NCBI RefSeq assembly: GCF_003852525.1
Contig: NZ_QAJL01000003.1
Span: 1,402,134-1,466,133 of the forward strand
Reading direction: 5' to 3'
Length of the DNA stretch: 64,000 nt
DNA from: Pedobacter sp. KBW06
GTDB taxonomy: Bacteria; Bacteroidota; Bacteroidia; Sphingobacteriales; Sphingobacteriaceae
Shown here: positions 26,036 through 35,776 of the stretch, piece by piece
Layout: the number at the start of each line of letters is the position of its first letter
Numbering within the stretch: the first letter of the stretch is position 1
Notes under the pieces: generated by a model
Database searches by the model: none
What the model was told of the DNA's origin: nothing
The model's input: only the letters and a program-made list of their open reading frames with translations
Program-made: the position numbers and the translations under genes

Positions 26036-28473
26036 TATTTTTTGTTCGAGATTAAATTAACAAACAGACGGAAGGCACCCGGTACCCCGGCAGGCAATTG
26101 CCTGAAGAAAGCAAGAGAAGTATATACAAACCTTCCTTTGCCATAATCAGCAACAATCAGAGAACCGTTCTTTGCAGATTCTCCCGTGTCATGCATCTCC
26201 AGAATCGGGGTATATTTAGGATCAAGGTCTACCGCAAAGTATAAACCCCGCTCCTGCACCCAACCCTCAAAATCTTTGAGGCTGATTTTGTTCGGATAGT
26301 TTAACACCGGATGATTTGGTGCCAGCAAAGTTACTGCTGCATCTTCCTCCGTTACCCGGTCTCTGGATAAGCTAAAAGGATAAGGCCCGATATCATTCCT
26401 TTTCAATGGCGAATTTACATTGTACTGAACAAGCAGAACACCACCATTCTCCACATATTTCAGGAGTTTAGGCTGCATCGCATTGAGCTGTTCATTAATG
26501 TTGTACAAACGAACCCCGGTCACGATGGCATCAAAAGCGGAAAGGTCTCCCTGGATCACCTGTTGCTCGGAAAGCAGCTGCACCTCAAAACCAATCTGTT
26601 TTAAAGATTCCGGAACCAGGTCTCCTGCTCCTGCAATAAATCCGATCCTTTTACCTGCAGTTTTCAAATCCGTATGGTCGATTCTGGCTTCCGAAAAAGG
26701 GAATAAGGTTTGCACAGGAATGTGATCATAGCTCAGTACACGCAAGCCCTGATGAAAGCTTTTGCCATCCACCATTACATTTAAAGCGAAATCTCCGCCA
26801 GCTGATTTTGCGGAAGGACTCAGTTTAAAGGACACACTTTGTTGTTCTCCTTTTTTACCGAGCTTAAAATCAATCTTCTCCGGACTGATGCTCCATCCTT
26901 CAGGGAGTTGAGGAATCAATGTTCCGGCAACCTGATCGCGGAAGCCTTGCAGCTCAACAGGAATGGTTTTACTTTCATTCCCGTTAAACAGAAAAGCTTT
27001 CTCCCTAATGGTAGCCGTCACCGGAGGAGCAATTACCAATGGCTGGTATACCTCTCCTTTTACAGGGTCGGTAAATTTATAAATCACCGGGTATTTCTTC
27101 TCTATGATCTGATCACCGATCTTGATTTTGAATATTCCGTTAACCAGGGCATGGTTTTCAGGAAGGCCAATCAGGGCTAAATCATCCACTTCATAACTGC
27201 CTTGTCCATGCTTTTTTGCCAGCCAGTAAGGCTGACTAAGCTGATCGGTACTCCCAAATATCTTACGGTCCATCGCCATCATTCTGTTCGGAGAAAGATC
27301 GGCCTTCACCTTACTTTGCATTTCCTGAATATTGATGGAATATGGAAAATCTTCTTTTACCCTTGCAATGGCCTGTATTTTTACCGTGATGGAATCATTA
27401 ACGGCATAGGCAGGATTTAAAGCCGCTACTTCTATCCAGATTCCTGAACAGGCAAGGATGAGTTCATCCAGTAACTCCTGTTTGAAAGGTTTTCCTTTAA
27501 CCAGCTCACGCAGCTTTAAAAGTTTGGCTACCGAAGCGGAAGGGTTTGAAACCTGATAAGTCGCATTGATATCGTTTAACAATTTCTGAACTTCAGACAT
27601 ACCGGAGTTCCTGTTTAAAGTAAAATCGATTCCTTCAAAGAGATCTGATTTCGCTTTTTCACCAGCTACAGGGCTAAAATATTCAATTGCTGAGCCCCGC
27701 TGTCTGGAAGACCCAAATCCCTGGCTCTTATGGTTAGACCTGCTTTCTGCAGCAATCTCTCCATAACCTTTGCCCAATAGTGCATTGTACGAACCTACAT
27801 CAATTTTCAGCTGATCTTCTGAAGTGGTATTCGTTCCTCCAAAATTAAAAGTATTCCAAACGATGCGTTTGGCCTGCCATGGCTTCACAAAAGCAAGTTG
27901 CTCCGGAAACTGTTTAGGATCTGCAGCGGCAGCAAAGGCTTCCCGCGCAAGGATGGCAGAACCGGAATGATGACCATGTCCTGCACGGGCATCTTCAGGA
28001 AAACGGGTAATGATGACATCGGGTTGAAACTTACGGATCACCCAGACTACATCGGAAAGAATTTTTGTTTTGTTCCAGATCTTAAAGCTTTCTTCCGGAT
28101 TTTTTGAGAAACCAAAGTCGTTGGCCCTCGTAAAGAATTGTGCCGCTCCATCCATTCTCCGGGCAGCAAGCAGTTCCTGCGTCCGGATCAGACCTAAGAG
28201 TTCGGCCTGTTCTGTACCGATCAGGTTCTGGCCCCCATCCCCTCTGGTTAGGGAAAGATAACCTGCCTTTACCTTTTTTTCCTTGGCAAGGTAAGCCAGC
28301 AACCGGGTATTTTCATCATCGGGATGCGCAGCAATATACAAGACGCTCCCGCTAACATTTAAGCTTTCCAAGCCTTGTTTTATCTCGGCAGCGTTGAGTG
28401 TTGGACTGTATTGCGCCTTTATAAAAAAAGGAAACACAACGAGTAATGAAAACAGGTATTGACGAAATTTCAT
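26035..28473 (-). CDS. PIG-L family deacetylase with C-terminal GATase-like domain
   Basis: An 812-residue exported protein (signal peptide to about residue 20). The N-terminal LmbE/PIG-L domain (about 40-300) has the zinc motif AAHPDDE (His50, Asp53) and HGHH (166-169). A beta-sandwich middle follows, and the C-terminal 200 residues (RIGFIAGAGDLVPESL, then LLKYVENGGVLLVQYN) look like a class I glutamine-amidotransferase-like fold. PIG-L enzymes remove acetyl groups from N-acetylglucosamine-type conjugates. It heads a coupled operon with the membrane peptide and the sodium symporter. Confidence 0.92.
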   Translation of the reverse strand: MKFRQYLFSLLVVFPFFIKAQYSPTLNAAEIKQGLESLNVSGSVLYIAAHPDDENTRLLAYLAKEKKVKAGYLSLTRGDGGQNLIGTEQAELLGLIRTQELLAARRMDGAAQFFTRANDFGFSKNPEESFKIWNKTKILSDVVWVIRKFQPDVIITRFPEDARAGHGHHSGSAILAREAFAAAADPKQFPEQLAFVKPWQAKRIVWNTFNFGGTNTTSEDQLKIDVGSYNALLGKGYGEIAAESRSNHKSQGFGSSRQRGSAIEYFSPVAGEKAKSDLFEGIDFTLNRNSGMSEVQKLLNDINATYQVSNPSASVAKLLKLRELVKGKPFKQELLDELILACSGIWIEVAALNPAYAVNDSITVKIQAIARVKEDFPYSINIQEMQSKVKADLSPNRMMAMDRKIFGSTDQLSQPYWLAKKHGQGSYEVDDLALIGLPENHALVNGIFKIKIGDQIIEKKYPVIYKFTDPVKGEVYQPLVIAPPVTATIREKAFLFNGNESKTIPVELQGFRDQVAGTLIPQLPEGWSISPEKIDFKLGKKGEQQSVSFKLSPSAKSAGGDFALNVMVDGKSFHQGLRVLSYDHIPVQTLFPFSEARIDHTDLKTAGKRIGFIAGAGDLVPESLKQIGFEVQLLSEQQVIQGDLSAFDAIVTGVRLYNINEQLNAMQPKLLKYVENGGVLLVQYNVNSPLKRNDIGPYPFSLSRDRVTEEDAAVTLLAPNHPVLNYPNKISLKDFEGWVQERGLYFAVDLDPKYTPILEMHDTGESAKNGSLIVADYGKGRFVYTSLAFFRQLPAGVPGAFRLFVNLISNKK

Positions 28474-28568
28474 ATACAGATCTTAATGTTCGAATGTAAA
28501 TAAAACATCCCCAATCTGAAACTTAATTCCGTCAATATCCGTAACAATCCTGAAAAAGACGACTTGTC

Positions 28569-29168
28569 TTATAGGAGAATCTTGCTGCTTACTTCTTTAT
28601 CAATGGTGATAAATCCGGGATATTTCACCAATGTTCCACCAACTTTGAAGCTTGGTCTGATTTTTAAAGTCAGAATTCCTTTTTTCTCTCCACCATTCTT
28701 ATTGCCTTGTAGAAATTCAGTGATTTCATTCATCACCTTGCTATTGGTTACAAAAGGATAGATGTTTGCAATCATATCCAATGGAACTGTAGTAGATTGC
28801 CCGGGCTGAATGTTTACTTCCTGATTCACAAATCCATTTACAAGCTCCTGTCTGTTGATCAGGATTTTATATTCAAACTCATTGATCGCTGCTGCATTTG
28901 AAGTTGGGTTGGTAATTTCGAGGTTTAACCTCGCCTTTAATGGGATGTCTTTCCTTAACAGACCCAAGGCCAGCCCCGGAAGACTTCCTAAATTGAGATC
29001 CTGGTTGTTTAGCAGCCTTTTAACATCGGTACCTGCCAGAGAAATCTGATCAGCTGAATGGATTTTGTACGTGCATTTTTCCAGCGCTTTTATTTGGCTG
29101 GCTTGATTGCCAATCCCACAACTCTGAATAATAATTGCCGTCAGGCAAAGGAAAATGATCTTTTTCAT
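28569..29168 (-). CDS. LEA14-like (LEA type 2) lipoprotein
   Basis: A 199-residue protein starting MKKIIFLCLTAIIIQSCG, a lipoprotein signal with lipobox IQSC. Residues about 60-170 resemble the LEA14/WHy beta domain (ARLNLEITNPTSNAAAINEFEYKI, split). An in-frame ATG 81 bases upstream was not used because the signal peptide begins at this Met. Such proteins are small exported or membrane-anchored beta proteins of uncertain role. It stands alone, with a one-mismatch -7-like TACCTTTA at 29208-29201. Confidence 0.82.
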   Translation of the reverse strand: MKKIIFLCLTAIIIQSCGIGNQASQIKALEKCTYKIHSADQISLAGTDVKRLLNNQDLNLGSLPGLALGLLRKDIPLKARLNLEITNPTSNAAAINEFEYKILINRQELVNGFVNQEVNIQPGQSTTVPLDMIANIYPFVTNSKVMNEITEFLQGNKNGGEKKGILTLKIRPSFKVGGTLVKYPGFITIDKEVSSKILL

Positions 29169-29280
29169 GATATATCTGTTGTTTTCTTTGTGTGCAGATT
29201 TAAAGGTACAATAATAGCGCCATTTAGCTATAACGGACGAATCCCTCAAAAGATATCAGCAGAATTTATTTCCTTCCGGT

Positions 29281-29907
29281 TTAGCCGATCGCATTTATAA
29301 CCTGAAAAATCTCCTGCTTCGATTTTTCAAAGATTTCTCCTCCAAACTCTTCGTTGTCCAGTGAAATGGTGCTTACGTCTTTGACCCCCATCATTCCAAA
29401 CACGAACTGCAAATAGCTGGTTTGAAAATTCATACTCTCATTTTTTTCATGCTTCCCATAACCCGTATCACCTCTGCTGGAAAGGATGTACATCTTTTTA
29501 TTTTCAAGCAAGCCTATGTAATCCCCGTCCGGTTTACCAGACCGGAACTTCCAGGTTTCATTGATCCGCATCACCTGATCAATATAGGATTTCAACCCGC
29601 TGGGGATCGACCAGTTATACATAGGAGTTCCAATCACATAGATATCATGTTCTTTCAATTCCCGAACCAATTCATTACTGAATTGCAACGCTGCCTGATT
29701 TTCAGCGTTCTTATCCTCTGATTTTAAAAAGGCACCTGCAATCCATTTTTCATCAATGGCTGGTATAACTTCAAGTCCGATCTCCCGGAGTGTAAAACGA
29801 TCCTCCGGATACCTGCTTTTCCAGTTGTCAATAAATAACTGCGTCAACATTCTGCTATACGATCGTTCCCCTCTGACACTTGCGTTAATAATGAGTAATT
29901 TCTTCAT
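29281..29907 (-). CDS. azoR: FMN-dependent NADH-azoreductase
   Basis: A 208-residue flavodoxin-like protein: LLIINASVRGERSYSR (FMN phosphate loop), IYVIGTPMYNWSIPSGLKSYID, the family hallmark, and SSRGDTGYG. AzoR enzymes reduce quinones and azo compounds with NADH. It follows the Crp/Fnr gene after 56 bases on the same strand, at the tail of the siderophore gene row. It may belong to that transcript or be controlled by the Crp-like protein. Confidence 0.93.
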   Translation of the reverse strand: MKKLLIINASVRGERSYSRMLTQLFIDNWKSRYPEDRFTLREIGLEVIPAIDEKWIAGAFLKSEDKNAENQAALQFSNELVRELKEHDIYVIGTPMYNWSIPSGLKSYIDQVMRINETWKFRSGKPDGDYIGLLENKKMYILSSRGDTGYGKHEKNESMNFQTSYLQFVFGMMGVKDVSTISLDNEEFGGEIFEKSKQEIFQVINAIG

Positions 29908-29963
29908 TTGCTTTAAATTTTAGGAAAGCAAAATTCAGCATCAGGAACCTCAAAAATATTGAC

Positions 29964-30575
29964 CTAGTTCAATGGCTTTTTATTTCTTCGCCTGATCCTG
30001 CTCAAAAATTCAGCAGAAATCCCCAGGTAGGAAGCAATAAGGTATTGCGGCACTTTAGCAGCAAGTTTTGGATAGTTTTGCAGAAAATCCAAATACCGGG
30101 ATTCTGCATTATGGACATTGTTCATTACAATCCTTCGCTGCAAAGTACCCAGATAACTTTCCAAAATAATCCTGAAATATCTTTCCAGAGCAGGAATCTG
30201 CTCCAGCATCCTTTGAAAAGAAGCAAAATTAATCTGCAAAAGCTCGGTCTTTTCCAATGCCTGGATGTTGTATATGGAAGGTTCCTGCCTGCGAAAACTC
30301 TCTATATCTGTGGCCCACCATTCATCTGTCGCAAAGTAAAGAATTTCCTCTTGTCCGGTATCCGCATTGATATAGAATGCTTTTAAGGTTCCAGATATGA
30401 TATAATTATCTGTACGGCAAATCTCTCCGTTTCTCAACAGGTAGTCATTTTTATCCAGCACCTTTTTCGTCCAGAATGAATTGATGAGCAGGATCTCCAC
30501 TTCGCTAAGTCTGACCTGCTTCGAAATGTTATCGGTTAATTTCTGTATTGAGCTCAAATTGATCCTTAATGGCAT
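29964..30575 (-). CDS. Crp/Fnr family transcriptional regulator
   Basis: A 203-residue protein with an N-terminal cyclic-nucleotide-binding-like beta roll (about 30-115, DYLLRNGEICRTDNYIISG, then ILYFATDEWW) and a C-terminal helix-turn-helix (VPQYLIASYLGISAEFLSRIRR). I chose the Met at 30575 (MPLRINLSS): a start at 30644 would overlap the MATE gene by 56 bases and adds a basic stretch without family similarity. This subfamily usually lacks cAMP-binding residues and senses other cues. Thirteen bases after the MATE stop. Confidence 0.88.
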   Translation of the reverse strand: MPLRINLSSIQKLTDNISKQVRLSEVEILLINSFWTKKVLDKNDYLLRNGEICRTDNYIISGTLKAFYINADTGQEEILYFATDEWWATDIESFRRQEPSIYNIQALEKTELLQINFASFQRMLEQIPALERYFRIILESYLGTLQRRIVMNNVHNAESRYLDFLQNYPKLAAKVPQYLIASYLGISAEFLSRIRRRNKKPLN

Positions 30576-30588
30576 TTTCCAGGTAAAT

Positions 30589-31941
30589 TTATAAAATTCC
30601 CTCCTGAAAAACTGCCGGTTTGAAGCTCCGCCATAAAAAAACAAGTGTAACCAGGGTCATCATCAAATCAATCGCCGCGCTTCCCCAATACACACTGTCA
30701 ATCCCGAAAAACAAAGGCAATACATACATGAGAGGAAGGTAAAATAGCGCCTGCCGGGAAATGGCAAGAATGCTGGCTTTCTTCCCTTCGTTAATCGCCG
30801 GGAAATACGATAGCGCCATCACAATCACAGGCAGGAGCGGCAATACAGACATATAGATCCTAAGGTTATGAATCAATTTACCGGTAATGACCATGTCGGG
30901 CATGATTGCAGAAAGTACCTGATGAGGAAAACACATCATCACCGCCCAGAAAGGAAGCACAACCAGCAGCCCTGTACCAATAAAGATCAGCAGGGATTGT
31001 CGGGCGCGAAGCAATTGTCCTGCACCATAATTCATTCCCGCAACCGGCTGTAAGCCCCTCATCAAACCAAACAAGGGGGTCAATAAGAACAGATAAAACC
31101 GGTTCACCACGGTATAAAATACCAGATCTGGTTCAGAACCAAAACGCGAGAGCGCATTAAACACCACCAGATTCTGTAATACCGCCATCACCGTAAAGAT
31201 CATTTCCGGTAAGCCCAGAGACAAAATTTTCAAGGCAATGCTTTTATCGAAATCAAAAGAAGTCCATTTCGTTTTAAAGGATGCCTTCCCTTTGGAAAAA
31301 TGCCATAAGCCCAAAACAGAATATAAGATCATTCCGACATTGGTTGCCCATGCGGCGCCCGAGACGCCCCAGCCAAGGGTAGCAATAAAAATGGGTTTCA
31401 ATAAGACATCAATTCCTAAGCCGAGGCCAATCATCCAGGCAGCAGTTCTCATTTTGCCCTCTCCCCGAATCATCATGTTAACGGAGAAACCATGAATCCA
31501 AAACAAGGAACCCAATAAGGTGACCCTAAAATACTCGGCAGAAAGTACTGCCATTTCTCCCCTTGCCCCCATCATATGAACCAGCTGTTCCGCAAAAACG
31601 TAGGCAGGAATGGAAAAGAGCAGGGAACCAAACAGAGAAAGTACATTCACCGTCCCAAACACCCGATACAGTTTATCCTGTTGCCCGGACCCAAGCCACA
31701 TGCTGATGGAAGCACTGGACCCGATCCCGATCAAACGGCCAAAACCGAGTGTAATCTGCGACAAGGGATAGGCAATCCCAACTGCGGCCAGGGCATTACT
31801 GTTCATCAGATGGCCCACAAGAATGGCATCCAGGAAATTGTTAAGCCCATACAGCACAATCGCCAGAACTGCCGGCCAGGAGGTTTGCCACATCACTCTT
31901 TTCAAAGGTCCGTTCAGGATGAAATGTTTTTGACTGGTCAT
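30589..31941 (-). CDS. MATE family exporter, probably for the siderophore
   Basis: A 450-residue protein with 12 predicted membrane helices and MATE features in both halves (LFDAILVGHLMNSNALAAVGIAYPL-type segment near residue 35; LMRGLQPVAGMNYGAGQ near 300). MATE proteins expel small molecules using sodium or proton gradients. It begins six bases after the N-hydroxylase stop inside the siderophore gene row, so export of the finished siderophore is the most economical role (inference). Confidence 0.9.
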   Translation of the reverse strand: MTSQKHFILNGPLKRVMWQTSWPAVLAIVLYGLNNFLDAILVGHLMNSNALAAVGIAYPLSQITLGFGRLIGIGSSASISMWLGSGQQDKLYRVFGTVNVLSLFGSLLFSIPAYVFAEQLVHMMGARGEMAVLSAEYFRVTLLGSLFWIHGFSVNMMIRGEGKMRTAAWMIGLGLGIDVLLKPIFIATLGWGVSGAAWATNVGMILYSVLGLWHFSKGKASFKTKWTSFDFDKSIALKILSLGLPEMIFTVMAVLQNLVVFNALSRFGSEPDLVFYTVVNRFYLFLLTPLFGLMRGLQPVAGMNYGAGQLLRARQSLLIFIGTGLLVVLPFWAVMMCFPHQVLSAIMPDMVITGKLIHNLRIYMSVLPLLPVIVMALSYFPAINEGKKASILAISRQALFYLPLMYVLPLFFGIDSVYWGSAAIDLMMTLVTLVFLWRSFKPAVFQEGIL

Positions 31942-31947
31942 CCGCTG

Positions 31948-33237
31948 TTATATTCCGAAATGCTGGAAGGCGATCTTGCTTTCCACTTTGTAAACTTCCC
32001 TTTTTGTAATGGCATTCAGGATGCTCGCATTGCGATAAGCACCCATTCCCAAATCCGGGGTAACAAATCCATGGGTATGCAACTCCGCATTCTGAACGAA
32101 AATATCATCCTCTTCCTTACCGATACTGTAATTGCGTTTCACATCAAACAAACCATCTTCAGTCCTGGCGATCCGACTTTCCATCCCTTTGATAAAGGCT
32201 GGTGTTTTATACTTATATCCTGTGGCCAGTACCACAAATGCAGCTTTATGGGTAAAGGATTGCTGTTGCTGTACCTGAGTGAAATGTAAGGTGTTCATTC
32301 CCGATGCATCCTGGCTAATCTGATCCAGCTGACTGCATGGCCTCAATTCGACATTCAAAGGTTTGTTGTCAACACTCATTTCATAAAGCTGGTCAAAAAT
32401 CTCATTGATCAGGTCAAAGCTGATGCCCTTATAAAGTGGCGGCTGTTTCAACAGGATCGCTTTGCGCTTTTCAGCAGCCATATTATAGAAATAGTCTACA
32501 TATTCCGGCGAGGTCAGTTCCAGTGTGAGTTTGGAATACTCCATGGGAAAGAAGCGGTCAGGGCGGGAAAACCAGCTCATGTGCAAACCATTTTCCGTTT
32601 CCGGCAAAAGGTCCTGAAAGATCTCAGCCGCACTTTGTCCGGAGCCAATTAAGGCGACAGATCCTCTTTTTACAATTTCTGCACGATTGGACAAATAATC
32701 CGAAGTATGAATCACCTGCTCAGCCGGGATGCCGCCATCAAGGTCTGGAAAACAAGGTGTAGTACCTGTCCCGAGTACAATCTTTGTTGCATAATAGATT
32801 TCTTCCCGGCCAGTCAGACTGTTGTTCACCTGTACACAGTAGTGTTTTTCGGCTGCAATGTACTCCACCTGCTCTACCCCCCTGCTAAACAAACAATTGG
32901 ACAGGCTTTCGGCCACCCACTTACAATAGACATTGTATTCTTTGCGCAGGATGTAAAAGTTCTCCCTGATGTAAAATTTATACAGGCGGTCTGTTTCCTT
33001 TAAAAAGTTAAGAAAGCTGTATTTGCTGGAAGGATCTGCCATCGTCACCAAATCAGCCATAAAAGGCACTTGTAAAGTAGCCGAGTCCAGCATGAGGCCC
33101 GGATGCCAGTCGAACGCTGCCGAACGGTCCAGAAATAACGTGGATAATTCCTTTACAGGTTCACTTAATGCGGCAAGGCCGAGGTTAAAAGGACCAATTC
33201 CAATCCCTATGATATCGTATTTTTTTGTAGTGCTCAA
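31948..33237 (-). CDS. Lysine/ornithine N-hydroxylase (SidA/IucD/PvdA family, FAD monooxygenase)
   Basis: A 429-residue flavoprotein with the FAD loop GIGIGPFNLGLAAL at residue 11, an NADPH loop GSGQSAAEIFQDL and the C-terminal ATGYKY motif, the three signatures of the family. It hydroxylates the terminal amine of ornithine, lysine or a diamine to form the N-hydroxy group used in hydroxamates. With the adjacent decarboxylase the substrate is more likely a diamine such as cadaverine or putrescine, as for DesB and AlcA. A 103-base gap containing a stable hairpin separates it from the synthetase. Confidence 0.95.
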   Translation of the reverse strand: MSTTKKYDIIGIGIGPFNLGLAALSEPVKELSTLFLDRSAAFDWHPGLMLDSATLQVPFMADLVTMADPSSKYSFLNFLKETDRLYKFYIRENFYILRKEYNVYCKWVAESLSNCLFSRGVEQVEYIAAEKHYCVQVNNSLTGREEIYYATKIVLGTGTTPCFPDLDGGIPAEQVIHTSDYLSNRAEIVKRGSVALIGSGQSAAEIFQDLLPETENGLHMSWFSRPDRFFPMEYSKLTLELTSPEYVDYFYNMAAEKRKAILLKQPPLYKGISFDLINEIFDQLYEMSVDNKPLNVELRPCSQLDQISQDASGMNTLHFTQVQQQQSFTHKAAFVVLATGYKYKTPAFIKGMESRIARTEDGLFDVKRNYSIGKEEDDIFVQNAELHTHGFVTPDLGMGAYRNASILNAITKREVYKVESKIAFQHFGI

Positions 33238-33276
33238 CTTAAATATATTTTACAAATGTGATGTTACTGATACATA

Positions 33277-33316
33277 ACACCCTGTAAACCGGCAGGTCTG
33301 CCGGAGTACAAGGTGT
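33277..33316. other. 40-base hairpin inside the siderophore operon
   Basis: Arms pair as ACACC/GGTGT, TGTA/TACA and CCGGCAG/CTGCCGG around a GT loop, with short mismatches between. It occupies the only gap over 100 bases within the biosynthetic genes. No T-run follows on either strand, so it looks like an RNA processing or stability element rather than a terminator. Confidence 0.55.
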
Positions 33317-33340
33317 ATTTGAAATTAAACGAGAGAGGGT

Positions 33341-35776
33341 TTACAATAGGGAATTAACAGATTTACTTTCCGGACATTTTTCAAAATAAGATTCCCGGGT
33401 ACAAAAGGTCAGACTGGCTGTTTTATGTGGCATTTCGATGATGCCCTGCAAGCTATATCCCAATTTAACAATCAGTTTATTACAGGCGATCGCATCACTG
33501 GATGCCTCTCCGATACACCTGCCTACCTCCGGCTGTGCAAAGATCCAATCCAATGCAGCCTGGAAAGACTGGAAAGAAAACTTCTTGTCTTTCTGTGTTT
33601 CTGCAACAAAGAAATGAGTTCCATGATCCGTTGGCAAGGCATCATAATGTGCCCCCACAACATCTCTCATAGGCCAGTAAGGCTCAAAGGTAAATGCAGG
33701 AACACCATTGATCTCACCGATAAAACTGTGCATCTCATCACTTGGCAATATGGTCCGGTAAAAAGTCTCGAGGTTTCGGATCGGACCGTTCATTTTCCAG
33801 AAAGGAATCGCATGTTCACGGTTGAACCATTCATGAACCAATTCCAGGTCACGGTCAATGTCGAAGGGACGAAGTGTGACCTTAATGTCCTGCGCTTCAA
33901 AATAACGGGTATAGACCACCTCTTTACCCAGAGGCTTGATCAGGTCATGACATAAGAAATATTTACTCAGTGGATTTGGGGCATCCCTAAAAACAGCAGG
34001 ATATTCCATAGATACATCCGCCTCATTGATGTTTTGTAAGCTGGTCAGGTAATTGGCCTTGGTATCCCAGCTGCGGCTGTTCAGAATATAGCTGACCAAA
34101 CCTGTTTCATCGGTATCCTCCAGGTCTTTGAACTCTTTGTAAACCAGATCCAGCAATCTTTTCTCCTCTGCGAGTCCCTGAGAACCAAAGGCATTTACGA
34201 CTCCAAGAATATTATTCGTGGCCAGGTAATAGGTATATTTTGGTGCCAGGTAAGCCTCATTCATGATCGACTGGCTTTCCTCGGCAATACCGGGAATTGC
34301 AGCGCTCACCTCAGCCTGTCTGCCTTCTCTGAAAAAAAAACCTTGATTGTCCCTGAAATACAGCTTTGCCGGAAAAAGGTTTTTATCCAGCTCTACCATT
34401 ACATTCTGCTGGTGGAACTCACAAGCGAGGCCATATTTGTTCAACATGCCAACAACAGGCCTGATACAGATGTGCAGGTATTGCTTAAACCAGAGTTCAG
34501 CAATATAGGAAACCGGCTTTCCCTGTTTTTCAGCGGCAGTCGAAATGAGCTTACTCAGCCTCGAAGGTTGCCCTAAGATCCCATCCTGACAAAGCGCAGC
34601 AAGCAGGGTCACATTCTTAGTACCGGCTTCTCCTTTAAAAGGATTGCGGCGAATGGAAATATTGAACCCATTCATCACTTTATTGTTAAAACGAACGGCG
34701 ATAAAAGCAGGATCAACGATAAAATCAATTTCAGGAAAATCCCTTTGCAATCCCTTTCCCCATTCGGTTTTCAGCAATCTGCTGATGTCGTATCCCCGGT
34801 GTAATTCAGGATACAAATTGATCCTTTCCGAATTGGTGATTTTCACATGCAGGGAAAACTTAAACATCCAGTCACAATCCTCATTGTAGACGGTACGAAC
34901 GGAAGACGTTGCGGTAAAAAATTCGCCCCATTGTCCTAAGCTAAACAACCTATTTTCCGCCTGCATCTGTTGTACTTCTTCCTGCTGAAGCAAATAACCA
35001 GCCTCCCAGGGATGCATAGGAACAACGGTAAATTCAGGATATTCCTGCAAGAGCCCAAAAACCAGTGCATCTTCTGCAGCCAGTTTTAAAAGTTCTTTTT
35101 TTAATACGACTGATGGTAAAATATCATCGGCTGTTTTTTCCAGGATGTTTTCATTATGGATCAGAAAATAATGAAGCTGAAACCTGCCACCCGTCTCAGG
35201 TGAATACTTCAACAGGTCTTCTTCATTAAAGCCGAGTTTTGATTTTGGCAATGGATGAACGATGTGTCCCAGCAGTAAGGATTGCTCTGCCTGGATAAAA
35301 GACATTTCTGTTTCATTCACCAGTCCTCCGTTTTCCAGGAAATGGTTCAGATAAGTCTCCAGGTTATCAATGCTGTTTTGTAAACGGGCCTGTGTGATCG
35401 CGGCATCAATTCCAGGATACAGGCTTTTTCCATAGCTTACCGTTAAACCGACAAAATCATGAGGATTAACTGATTTGATCTCATCCGTTTTCAGGTCCCG
35501 CTGAACAACAGGGAAATGGAAAAGATGGCGGCCACTTTCTGAAAAATATTTTAAAGGGACATAGACTTCCAGGTCAATGGAAGAAAAGTCTATCCTGAGG
35601 TGCTGCTCATATCCGGAAGCGATGAAATGATCCGCCACCGGCTGATCGTATTTGGGAATGCCCATATACCGGCTCCAGTTGCTGAATTCCCTGCAATAGC
35701 AATTCAATAATGCGGTATAGTTTACTGCAATCGCCTCTTCCAGCAACTCAGTTGTTTTCAATATAGTCGTTTCCAT
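33341..35776 (-). CDS. NIS siderophore synthetase (IucA/IucC) fused to a GNAT acyltransferase
   Basis: An 811-residue two-domain protein. Residues about 1-600 carry NIS synthetase motifs: HPLPKSKLGF (174-183), VPMHPWE (253-258), SSVRT (291-295), KITNSERINLYPELHRG and HQQNVMVEL (455-463). Residues about 620-800 form an AlcB/IucB-type GNAT domain (VTLRPFDIDRDLELVHEW, then GTHFFVAETQKDKKFSF). The GNAT part would acylate the hydroxylated diamine; the synthetase part would activate the carboxylate with ATP and join or cyclise units. In the desferrioxamine pathway these are separate (DesC, DesD). The start overlaps the decarboxylase end by 29 bases. Confidence 0.95.
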   Translation of the reverse strand: METTILKTTELLEEAIAVNYTALLNCYCREFSNWSRYMGIPKYDQPVADHFIASGYEQHLRIDFSSIDLEVYVPLKYFSESGRHLFHFPVVQRDLKTDEIKSVNPHDFVGLTVSYGKSLYPGIDAAITQARLQNSIDNLETYLNHFLENGGLVNETEMSFIQAEQSLLLGHIVHPLPKSKLGFNEEDLLKYSPETGGRFQLHYFLIHNENILEKTADDILPSVVLKKELLKLAAEDALVFGLLQEYPEFTVVPMHPWEAGYLLQQEEVQQMQAENRLFSLGQWGEFFTATSSVRTVYNEDCDWMFKFSLHVKITNSERINLYPELHRGYDISRLLKTEWGKGLQRDFPEIDFIVDPAFIAVRFNNKVMNGFNISIRRNPFKGEAGTKNVTLLAALCQDGILGQPSRLSKLISTAAEKQGKPVSYIAELWFKQYLHICIRPVVGMLNKYGLACEFHQQNVMVELDKNLFPAKLYFRDNQGFFFREGRQAEVSAAIPGIAEESQSIMNEAYLAPKYTYYLATNNILGVVNAFGSQGLAEEKRLLDLVYKEFKDLEDTDETGLVSYILNSRSWDTKANYLTSLQNINEADVSMEYPAVFRDAPNPLSKYFLCHDLIKPLGKEVVYTRYFEAQDIKVTLRPFDIDRDLELVHEWFNREHAIPFWKMNGPIRNLETFYRTILPSDEMHSFIGEINGVPAFTFEPYWPMRDVVGAHYDALPTDHGTHFFVAETQKDKKFSFQSFQAALDWIFAQPEVGRCIGEASSDAIACNKLIVKLGYSLQGIIEMPHKTASLTFCTRESYFEKCPESKSVNSLL

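Noticed and set aside
31576..32289. Plus-strand open frame of 237 codons across the MATE and N-hydroxylase genes
   Set aside because: It crosses the junction of two certain minus-strand genes and shows no family features; a mirror frame.
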